Program-made: the position numbers and the translations under genes
Assembly (NCBI GenBank): GCA_021399445.1
Contig: JAJTUQ010000017.1
Location: 1 to 64,000 of the forward strand
From: Xylogone sp. PMI_703
Lineage: Eukaryota > Ascomycota > Leotiomycetes
DNA: 64,000 nucleotides
Direction: 5' to 3'
Part shown: positions 53,574-64,000 of the stretch, one piece after another
Position numbering within the stretch: position 1 is the stretch's first letter
Layout of the letters: the number at the start of each line of letters is the position of its first letter
The notes under the pieces: generated by a model
The model's database searches: none
What the model was told of the DNA's origin: nothing
Seen by the model: only the letters and a program-made list of their open reading frames with translations

Positions 53574-56500
53574 ATGTCGGCGCCGCTACCGACTGGTGTC
53601 AGTTCTTCAACGGTTTGGGGGGGTGACGGGTTGCCAGCGTTGGTTTCATTCCACATCAACGTGGATCCTGGGGACTGTGCAACTCACTTGCTGGTGCAAG
53701 ATGCTGCAGCCCGTCCGATGGTTATCATGAAAGCAGTCTTGATTGATGGTGGTGATCCGCAGGAAACACTCTTTAGTCGACCGTTACTCGACAAAGACTC
53801 CACCCCAAAGAATAGACTGCTCACATGCATCGATTACATCCATGAGGGGGTGGATTATACATTCCAGGAAGGAGCAGGTTTCGAGAATGACGATGGCACC
53901 CCGCGGTCTCTTAAGTTCGACTCGATCGTTATTACTCACTGGCATCAAGACCACTGGGGAGGCATCAGGGACCTTATGTGGAAAGATTTCCAGGACCAGA
54001 TCATCACCCGCCTGACCGATGGCAATTTTGTTACGGACCAAAAATTGCATCGACTCGGGCCGCTATTGACAGATGCCCCGAGCCCGATGAGGATGTGGCA
54101 TCAGCAGATCAATTTGAAGAGCAAGTATATGAAATACGATCCTGAATATAAGCTTCCCACGAAAATACTGCAGCCAGATCCAGCCAAATACGATCGCCTG
54201 AAGGTAGAGGATGCGCACAGAATGAAGGCCAACGAGTCTGCGTCGGCAAAGCCACCGACGGGTAGTGGGCAATCAGGACTCCCTCGCATCCCAGATAAAG
54301 CGGACCCCGACCTCAACGAGAGACCACAGCCTATAACTTCAGTAACACCCATTCCATTCGAGAACCTCCGGACAGTGTTCTACGTCCCTTACAGTTACAA
54401 GACGTCAACAACCGTTTTGCCTGCTGCGGATACGACCGGCAGACTGGGTCCGTCGCTCTCTAACATACCCGTAACTCATTATTCCGTGCGCAGTGGCGAG
54501 AAAAGAACATCTCCCTTGTGGACAGTCAATGGTACAGACGGATATGAGACAGCGTCAGCGACCGACACCAGAAACATTCTGGATGTCCACATCCCCATTA
54601 ACTACACGGTCAGCGCGAACGATGGCAGGAACAACTACCCGGCCCGGAAGGAGTCTAAGGAGGTGGCCATGTTCACAGTCCTTGGAGTCTGCAAGGTGGT
54701 GGCCTATTTCGAACATTACCTTGGGGTCGAGCTGTTCAGCAACTCGACCCTAGGCGTGAAGTGGAATGCAGTCCAGAGTCCCGCGAGTCTTCTTGACGCC
54801 CACAAGCGGAACGCCAACCAAGGGCCAGGAATCTTCATCGTCAGTGGGTACACCCAGGTACTTGGCAGGCGTACGTTCTTTTCCCGAGACTTAACAGGAA
54901 CGGCGTCGACGGGCCCTTCCTCCAAAAGCGGTAGTGTTAAGGTCGTTGGGCTTCCGGCGCGAACGCAGACCACGAACTACACCCCCTGGGACAGAGAAAT
55001 GGGGAATGATCCGGGCAACCCAGAGTCTCGAGATACGGTTAAGGGGGACGCGATGAATGCCGTCTCCCTCATCTGCGTCGCGATCCGGTCTAAGAGGCTA
55101 GCTGGCGACTCAGCAAATCACGGCGAGAACGACTACACGCTGGATCACTACTTTGGCGGCGATGCCTTGGAGCTAGCGGAGACCAATGTCTCTAACTGGC
55201 TGACGACCAACGACCGCAACACCAACGCGGGCATCAAAGTCATGAAGCTGAGCCATCACGGCGCCGCCCACTCGTCGCCTATGCTGCTTCTCAAACGCGC
55301 CGACCCGCACGTTATCATCGCATCTAACTCCACCACCCTGGAGTACGGGCATCCTCGTAAGTAGACCCGCCTCTCACCGCAGCCCAAGGAAAGGAGGCAG
55401 GAGGGAGCAACTGTGCTAACGCCGCGCATACAGGTTGGGAAATCCTCTTTTATATTCACGCTCTGTGGAACCAACGAGCTGCGTTCCTAAGGTCTGCTGG
55501 CTTGCCCCTGAGGACCAAGCCGGTGGTTTTTACGACCAACTCCCCAAGATGGCTCGGGCCAGGAGTGGAAGACAAAGATTTGCCGTCTGAACGGGCCCTC
55601 TGGGATCAGCTTAGCCTAGACGAACGAAGCGCCTTCTTCGCCGAATACCGCCCTGGGCTGGAGGACGTGTACAATAACTACCCAGAGAACAAGCGCTTGG
55701 GCGGCGATAGTCCAAACAATCTCATCGCAGCATTCTTGAGAGACTTTAAAGTCCCCGCCGTCATTCCCGTAGGGCAACCGAAGCCTTCTGTAAACTTCCT
55801 CCGCCTAAAGAGGTGGATCCGGAACACGGTAGCCAACAAGATTTGGCCTCAACTGAGCTATACACCACCTGTAGGGAAGGTTGTACTCTTTTATCAGGTC
55901 ATCGTTACTCAATCTAGAGCGCAAATTAGGAAAGTCCTCCACGATACTCCTCGCGATCAGCAGGCACCGTTCGCTTCGAGTTCAAGCTCCAGCTCCAGTT
56001 CAACCACCTATCTCAACCCTCCACCTCCCAGGACCACACCAGACCAAACGGCATCCTCTAGCAGAATGAACACCTCTATGCATGAAATAAAAGTGCCAGA
56101 GGCAGAGCAGCACGGTGTTCCAAGGCAGAACTTTCCAGCCCCAACGCCGTTCCCAAGCGCGATGGAGGTCGAGAACCCCCCCCTTTCGGACGACGCTGAT
56201 ATTGAAGCAGGGATCATGGGGATAGCTTCCACCTCTACAACAGGTTCGGGCGACGTGGAGGCGGAGAAGGAAATTGACACACGGAGAATATCCTCAACCC
56301 TTGTCAGACGTGCCATTGTTACGGCTTCGAGCTCGGCTGGTACCATTACTGCCTCCACAGCCCCAACAGTTAGAGCCACAAGCAGCCCGCCAGCAGGCTT
56401 CGTTCTGGGCTCTGACTTTCTCCTGGGCTCCGCAGATCACGGTGAATTGATGCTGAAGGACCCAGTCATAAGTAACTTTGTGGCCTTTTTGCCCGGCGGC

Positions 56501-59500
56501 GTTCTTGCCTTATCAAGAGCATTCCCTTCCAATGGCTCGTCGCTAGACATCACGCTTGACGCGAGCGATGGGTGGTTTCAGCGAATTAGGAACAACAATA
56601 TTGGAATAACCCAGGCTACATTGACTGGGAAGCTAGATGGTTCAAAGGCAGACCTGTCAGACCTCGTGATTACGATCTCTACAGGTGGCCACACACTCAA
56701 TTTTTCCACAGCCAACACCGCCACGGTGCTACAATTCATTGTGGATCCACCAGCACCTGGCCTTCTCGCCTCTATTGTGCCAGGCTACAACGTTCTTGTT
56801 GCTGCACTAAGTTCCACTGGAGATACATTCACGTTGAGTGAACTGTTAAGCACAATAATCGGGACAACCCATTCGCTCCCCGGTTTTGGAGAGTTTTCTA
56901 TGACGCTTGACGCAAGCCCTGGGAGCGGAAGCGCCTTATACTTCCAAGCAGACCCGTACTGCACGACGGACTTGCGAATGACGTTCAAAGCGTCCGGTGC
57001 GGAAAGCCACTTCAAACAGAGCTTTGGGTGGCTTGCAAGTGAAGTTAGATTCCTACATCTCCAGAATACCGGCTTTAGTATCCGTAAGACTGCATGGACA
57101 GATATCATTGATACCCAGGTAACGCCTACCGCCTCTTGCAGGGTAAGCCTCACCACCACGGTCACCATTGATTTGGATTCTACCACAAACCCACCAACCC
57201 AGTTGAAATTTACAACCTGGTTGATCTTCAGCGAGGAAACAACGCAGGCCATTTTCCAGTTTGATCCCGAGCAAGACGTCACCGAAGCTTTGGATTGGAT
57301 GACGCAGCGAATTGCGGGATTGAGTGGGCTCAATTTGCACCCTTCCTCGCTGTTGCCAGTAGATAATGTCGTGAAATTACGCCAACTGGATGTGCTCCTG
57401 AACAATCCCGGATCATCTACAGGATTCTCTCTACGGAGTGTCAGCATCGATTTTGAAGTCATTATATTTGGCGCTTCCTTCAAAGTTACATTGACGTGGC
57501 CAGATATGATGCTGGAAGCAGAGTTGTGGCTAGTTAACGCTCCTCTAGCGTTTCCTAGCCTGCGAATGTTACCATTTCACGAAGCATACGATGAGCTCGC
57601 ACCTTCTATCCCGAGGACGAGCATACACATAAGTGATTTGCTTCCTGGCTCCCCAGCCCTCCCTTCTGGAATACCCGGTGACGTAACAGATGTTAAGTTC
57701 TCCTCCTGGAAGCAGAACAACAGTAGTGGGTTCCAAATCGAGGGGAGGATCCAATGTATAGAACCAGCGGCCAAACCGGCCAAAATGCCGATCTTGCGTA
57801 TCAGCGAATTAGCATTGCAAGCAAGCTACGACTTCATCGGTAAAGCATTCGATGTCACACTTAGCACGACTATCTACATGTTTGCAAGACAAGGCTCCCC
57901 ATATCCACCTGCTCGAGTCGACCTCTCGGTGGAGTACGGCGGATCGTGGACAATTAATTGTTCGCTTGTAGATTTGAACCTGGCGTCTCTGTATTCTCTC
58001 TTCGATTCTGATTCTGGTGATTCGGTTATGAATGTTATGGAACATTTTGAGATAATGTTCTTGGATGTGACGTACCATTACTCACCAGACCAGCAAGGTC
58101 AAGCTTCCCAGTTCTCCTGCATGGGCGTCTTAGTCCTCGGTCCTTTCGAGCTGGCCCTCCAATACATTTATTCGGACGATTGGACATTCCAAGCATACCT
58201 GGGCGCGCGGGACAGCGGAAGAACCACACTTGGAGTATTGGTTGAAAACATCGCCGGGCCAAGCTCTAATATTGTAAATTTGCTAAATGAAGTGCCTTTT
58301 GTTCGTGATATTAACATACCTGCCGTGGCTGGAAGTGATAGTGGATTTAAGAATGCTCCAGTCCAACTAGAAGTTAAAAAGACAGATACACATCTGGTAT
58401 TTTGGTTCCAGCTCAATATCAACACTAGTGAAGGGAGAATATCAATGACATTCATCCAGCTTCAAAATAAGGCGCCGGTCAATGGCCAGCCCTTGAAACC
58501 CAAACGCATCATTCGGGTTGTGGCTGACAAGATACCGTCACTACCAAAGGTCCCAGTTGTTGGGAGTCTACCATCTCCGTTTGATATGCTGGAGTATCTC
58601 TGGATTCAGGATCCCAACGCAACTGTCGGCACACAGGCTGGGTTCACCAGGGCTGAAATCGCCATGGTAAATGGAGCCTTGACGGACCCGATTAGATTCC
58701 GAGACCCTATGCCACCTAGTACTGCACCTGGCACCGCCGCCGCCACCCCTCCGGCTAACGATGTACCTGTGCTACTTTCAGGCCATCATTTTGTTGTTAC
58801 CTCTAGTGGGCAGGTTGTTTTGGATCACCTATTCGGAGACCCAAATGCTCCCCTGCACCGCCTGTTCCAACATCGCAGGTAATGACACAAAGCATAATGC
58901 CAGCTAAGATAGAAAACGTTGTGATAGACAATACAAATCGAGCCGTCTCGAAAGTAGTAGATCCTGATTCCGCAGCAAACAACGATTCAGGAACCACATT
59001 CGGTTCTACAAAGAAGTCTGTAGGGTCTCTCAGCATCCAGAATGTAAGTTCAATACCTCGACTTCTTGAGTTATCTAACAAATTAGATCGGAATACAACT
59101 CAAAGATGGGTATCTTTATGTCCATGTTGATGCGACGATCGCCCTTGGACCTATACAGATGACTCTAGTAGGCTTTGCTATTGGCCTTCCTCTCTCAGAT
59201 TTCAATTTCAATAAGCTAGGTGACATCAGGCTTGATGATTTACACGTAAGGTTAGATGGGATGAACATATCTCTTAATTCGCCACCACTTCTAGTAGCGG
59301 GCATGTTCGTCGACAAGACCACCGCTACAAGCGAGCTCTATCAAGGAGGCATATCGTTATCAATCATGCCTTACACTCTATTAGCTATCGGCGCTTACGA
59401 GAGGGTTTTTGCGACGCCAACAACAAGAGAACACAAGTCTGTCTTCGTTTTTGCAAGGCTAGATGGACCACTTCTAACGCTAGAATTTGCCGAGGTGACG

Positions 59501-61548
59501 GGAGTCAAGGCAGGGTTTGGGTACAACAGCTTGATGAAGCTCCCGGATATTGCTCAAGTCACATCTTTCCCGCTCGTGGAAAGCTCCACCGTGGATGGTT
59601 CAAACCCGATGGCAGTGTTGGCGAGCTTCAACACATGGGTGTCAGCACAAGATGGTCCATTATGGTTGGCTATCGGGATGAAGATCTTTGCTCTTGAAGT
59701 CTTGAGCCTTGATGCAGCATTGCTGCTATCGTTCAATCCGACCCCAGTTATAGCTATCGTTGCAGATGCCATTGCGACCATGCCCCCAGACACCCCTCGT
59801 CAAAAATGCTTTCTCTATGTTGAGATTGGCATGATAGCTGCACTTGACATCGCTGCAGGATCTCTTAGGGTAGAAGCACAATTGTCGCCAAACTCATTCA
59901 TCTTGTATCCCGCATGCCATCTCACGGGCGGTTTTGCATTGTGCTACTGGTTTGGTTTCTCTCCTTTTGCAGGTAAGCAGACTCTGGATTTCACCTACAG
60001 CATGCTAACGTTAAAGGCGACTTTGTCTTCACGGTCGGCGGGTATCATCCTGCGTACAAGGCTCCAGCTCACTATCCAAACCCGCCAAGGTTAGCAATAT
60101 ATGGAATCTAGATGATTGCCTGACAGTTAGCGGGGAAGCTTTCTTTGCAATCATGCCAAAGGCTTGCATGGGAGGCGGCAGACTACTAGCAGTGTTCAAT
60201 GCTGGTGTTTTGGGAGCTCACTTCGAGGCATGGGCAAGCTTCCTGATAAATTTCAAACCTTTCTTCTTCATCGGTGATATCGGCGTGTCGGTGGGGGTCT
60301 CGTTTGAAATTGACTTCTGGATCATTCACATTCATATCGGCGTTGACCTCGGAGCCAAACTACGCTTACAAGGCCCACCATTTGGCGGCTTTGTCCATGT
60401 TGACTTCTATGTCTTTGGCTTCGATATATACTTCGGAGATCAGAACAATGACCCAGGGGCCCTCGACTGGGATGCCTTCCTTGCTCTTGTCAAGCAACCG
60501 GGGCCCAGCACGACTGATATTACAAAGTCGAACCCGAATCTACTACTCATTGTCATCGAGCAAGGAAGCGTGGACGAGAAGACTGTGAACGGTGCAAAGA
60601 TAACTGGTGATAAGTGGTATGTCCGGGCCGGCTCCTTCAAATTTCGTGTGGAGTCGAAGTTCGCTCTTAGCCAGACAAGATGCGGGGACGGGACAAAGAG
60701 TATAGAGGAAGATGATCCCAATACGAAGTTGAACCCCAATCCCATATATGCGAGACCAATGCGGAAGGATGTAGCACTCACCTCTACTCTTGATGTGGAG
60801 ATCACGTTCGATACGACTGCGAGTAGTGTCACAGGTACAGTTCCCGTCGTAAACCCTGCAGCAGACGACAACAGCCCATGGAACCTCCTCCCACTAATGA
60901 AGAAAGTTCCAAAAGCAATATGGGATAAGTGTGAGTTTCCTCCTCAACTTACTAGCATAAGAGCTAATACCCACCACAGATATCTCAGGTGACGACCCCG
61001 TGAACGGCGGGGGTAACAACATCACCAGCATACTCGACGCCACCAAGGACGCCTCCTCCATCGAACACCTCCTCGGCCTGACCATCTCCTCGCCGAACCC
61101 CCGTCTACCAGCGATAAACATGGAGCCATTCAACGCCCTAGAAGGAATGCAAGAAGACGTCTTCAAATCCGCACTAAATCCCGTGTTGCCACCCAGCGGC
61201 GATGTCCAAATGCTGTTCGTACCCGCGCCTCACCCCACAGCCATGTTGGCCGACCTGCCTTCTCTATGGGAGAATGTCCGCGAGGCATGGACGGCCACGG
61301 ATGCTGACGCTTCGGCTGCGCAGGCGTTAGCTCTGACGTGGACGAAACAGTTTGCGTGGGATGATCCAGCACTGGATCCAGCTTCTGATGCAACCCTCTC
61401 TACAAGTGCACAACCGCCTACGGTGCCGGCGCACGTATTTACGCCGCTAGTTTCGAATAAGCCAGCATATGTGCTTGCTAAGGAGAATTTTGGGATGTTC
61501 TATTTGGAAGTGCCGTTTGTTACTGTGCAGGATACTTTAAATGTCTAA
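53574..61548 (+). CDS. Giant metallo-beta-lactamase-fold plus DUF6603-type protein, possible frame breaks
   Basis: The start is the ATG at 53574. Exon 1 (53574-55354) encodes an MBL-fold domain with [10 protein letters not shown] (H122, H124, D126, H127) and a ComEC-like tail ([16 protein letters not shown]). An intron (55355-55433) joins it in frame to a long second exon. That exon has a Ser/Thr linker and beta-rich repeats, and a DUF6603-like region follows. Introns at 59044-59086, 59973-60016 and 60931-60979 restore motifs such as SIQN+[21 protein letters not shown]+[14 protein letters not shown] and [20 protein letters not shown]. Around 58880 the frame changes with no acceptable intron. 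At ~60095-60108 one base seems missing (PPRLAIY, then [11 protein letters not shown]). These are pseudogene lesions or sequence errors. The enzyme domain could be a metal-dependent hydrolase; DUF6603 has no known role. Expected length is about 2,550 aa. Confidence 0.72.
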
Positions 61549-64000
61549 AAGTCTTAGTAAGAGCAAGCTTGGATCAGAAGTCATCGAATATAATGTGATC
61601 AAGATAATTTTGTATGAGAAATTATATAATAATCTATGCTTAAATTACCTTCGATTTATCTTTAGTTTATAACATATCTACGTCTAGAGTTTAGTTATTA
61701 CTCAAATAATAAGTTTAGAGGTAAAAGGATCAAGTGAAACTTCTTGTAAAATCAAGTTACTATGAAATGCAGGTATACTATAAATCAATTGAGTTGAGTA
61801 CAAAGCTCCTATCTACTAAAGTACTGTTTACTTATATAGAGAATGAAATTCCTTTGGACCTTTAGACCATAAGGTCCTAAGGTCTATCACATGACTTAAC
61901 CGCCTAGAAAAATCTGTCAAAGGTTATGATATAATGGTTAGGCAAGCACACATACAATTACTATGAAAGAGAACCTATGATAGTTACTATAATGAATAAA
62001 CTTTATTATAAGTAAGGTAACCAAATATATACAAACAAGTATAAAACGCTTATATTACGTATGTATATCTCCTGATTCTTAATTATATAAATATATTCTG
62101 ACATCTTCTCATACAACATAATATATCAACATTCAATTACAATTATAACTTATAATACAACTTGTTTAAGCCTTATTAACTCTTATAACAAATACTTAAC
62201 TTATAGTACTTACTCTCTCTTATAAAAAGTTTAACCATTTTATAATTACCCTAGATTTACTCTCTTTATAGAAGTTTGATCTAGTTATATTATAATACAA
62301 AAGTACCTTTGACATTAAACTTAAACTTGTTTATTATTTCTCTACTAGATCTCTGGCTAAAGTTATTAAACTTTTCTTAATCTTAGTATATCAGAATATT
62401 TCCGGAATTACTATATTAATAATTACTTCATGAGTAAGTTTATTAGTTAATAAACTCTAGAAATATACTTAACTTTAAGTTATTTTTTCTTTATTATATC
62501 TAAATATATATAATTAAACTATATATTAATATACTTCATTTTCTTATAATATTTATTATTATATATCAATTTTATTATACTTATGTTATTAATATAAAAT
62601 GTTAAAGATAATAAGAATTCTTTGTTTAAGTCTTTATATTACTTTTTTGGAAATTTTACTTTTAAACATAAATTCAACTTTTATAAAGCTTGAAGTAATT
62701 AACTTTTATCTCTGAGTTATTTATAATATAACTCCTTTAGTACATATAATTATTCAGTCATTAAATAATTTCTGATTATTCTCATTCTTTTATATAACAT
62801 TATTATACAGAATATATATATATATTTTTAATTCTTACTTTTTACTATATTTTATTTTTATTAATATAATACTTTTTAGGTATCGAAGAACTTATTTAGC
62901 TAATTATAAATATATTACCTAAAGGTCTAATATATAACATAATAACTGGCTAACTAAGTAACTAATATTAAGTCTTATATAATTAGATAAAAATATAAAG
63001 AAATTAATAATCTGACAAAATAACTTTCTTTATAATTAATTAAAAACTTTAAATTTAGGTTATTCTTTCATTAATTCTTTATTTATATCTTATATTCAAG
63101 CTAAAATACTATTTGCTGAAAGTAATAATTATATTAAATTATTATTCAAAAGCTTAAATCTCTTTAATAACTTAATAATGTATATAATCTGATAAATATA
63201 TAAAGACTTAACTTTATAGTTATACTTTATCTAGAAATTAATAAATAACTTTACTTTTTTTAAATCTTTATACTTTCATTAACTCTAAATCTTAGCTTTT
63301 GCTTAATCTACAGTTATATAATCATTTATTACTAGTATATCGTTAATCCATAAAAATATATAAACTTTATTCTTTATATAAAAATTAAAGTTAATTTCAG
63401 AAACCTTAAAACTAATATTTATAAAATATTTATTTATAACTTAAAACTATATTCTAAGAACTTGTTTAAGATTATATAAAACCTTATTTAACTTAATATA
63501 ATATTTCTTCTGGTTATAACTAGAAAAGACATACTCAAAGTAATTTAAAATCTTTATATAAATCTTTTCTTTAAGCTTTAAATAAAGAAATATTATATTT
63601 ATATTTATTTAGTTTACTTCTAAATCTTTTTTAGTTATAATAACTAAAATAACTCATAATATTGTTACAAACTTAAGTCTCTACCTAGGTCCTATAGAGT
63701 GTACAAGTATATATTAGATCATAAAGGGGTTGGTGAGAGCTTGGGGATCAGTGTAATATAGTATATAATCATAACTATAATTATATAAATAATAATCTAT
63801 ATTATAAGTTAAGCACAAAGCTCTTATTTACTTGGTAATTATTTGTGTTTATATAAACTATGAATTTATCTTGGATTATTTGGATTCTCTAGATTATCAT
63901 AATGATCTTAATGATCTGAATGATTTTTGTCACATGACCCTGGTCCTCATGTCAGGTTCTTTGTGCAGGAACTCGCTTGCCGAGCTTTAGGCTTTCTGTA
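61549..64000. other. AT-rich retroelement debris, no gene
   Basis: Low-GC sequence with stops in all frames. A relic of the Gypsy LTR family is visible at 61668-61900, and a fainter one near 63800-63960 (AAGTTAAGCACAAAGCTCTT). The stretch 62000-63700 looks like decayed pol, but no motif is readable. Confidence 0.55.
61668..61900 (-). repeat. Partial Gypsy LTR relic
   Basis: The plus strand reads TATAACATATCTACG, then ATGCAGGTATACTATAAATC and ATTGAGTTGAGTACAAAGCT. This is collinear with the start of 49858-50457. Similarity fades after ~61900. Confidence 0.7.

Noticed and set aside
58879..58903. 25-bp GT/AG intron to rescue the frame
   Set aside because: Too short for splicing, and the phase does not fit the following frame.
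1..64000. CRISPR arrays, bacterial operons or bacterial contamination
   Set aside because: No spaced direct repeats of CRISPR type. Introns, RIP and eukaryotic transposons on both sides of the bacterial-type giants argue for genuine fungal DNA.

Overview
The window is nuclear DNA of a filamentous ascomycete, probably Pezizomycotina. The evidence is short spliceosomal introns (43-118 bp, GTAAGT/GTGAGT donors, CTAAC-like branch points), no operon-style ribosome binding sites, typical fungal families (homeobox factor, KDEL-ended sugar-lactone-oxidase-like enzyme, PIF/Harbinger, pogo/Fot1 and Gypsy elements), and GC-richer genes alternating with very AT-rich tracts. Repeat copies there differ mainly by C-to-T and G-to-A changes, as expected from repeat-induced point mutation (RIP). 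I cannot name the species.

Layout. Positions 1-6.7 kb hold two divergent members of a large zinc-finger / tyrosine-recombinase-like / RecQ-helicase family that resembles fungal telomere-linked helicases. The left one is spliced and runs off the window. The right one is AT-rich, lacks its 5' part and has two in-frame stops. A 13-bp minisatellite follows it. From 6.7 to 10.75 kb is AT-rich repeat debris. From 10.75 to 19.7 kb is a GC-rich island with a third family member that has no helicase domain, then two tandem paralogous genes for a Cys-rich nuclear-type protein, then an 11-bp minisatellite. From 22 to 27.6 kb are three single-copy-looking genes: an alpha/beta hydrolase with a myristoylation-type start, a homeobox gene and a secretory FAD oxidase. 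From 28.2 to 31.0 kb is an apparently intact PIF/Harbinger transposon with TIRs, a TTA target duplication, a Myb-like ORF and a DDE transposase. From 31.6 to 37.9 kb are nested, RIP-degraded Gypsy elements with two small solo LTRs inside.

From 38.9 to 61.5 kb lies the most unusual block: a 1472-aa intronless protein, a four-TM membrane protein, a 1222-aa intronless protein, and a very large spliced gene joining a metallo-beta-lactamase-fold domain to a DUF6603-type region. From memory, the two intronless giants and the DUF6603 region resemble large uncharacterised bacterial proteins, so this may be a gene set shared with, or acquired from, bacteria. A TA-flanked pogo-like transposon carrying two nested LTRs sits between the third and fourth genes. 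The DUF6603 part shows one clear frame break and one unresolved junction, so that gene may be decaying.

How the parts may work together (inference). In 1-20 kb, proteins with a recombinase-like core and a RecQ motor could move or amplify DNA, with the two Cys-rich proteins as possible DNA-binding partners. In 39-62 kb, the giant proteins, the membrane protein and the MBL enzyme form a physical cluster and may form one functional system of unknown role. The window edge at position 1 truncates the first gene.
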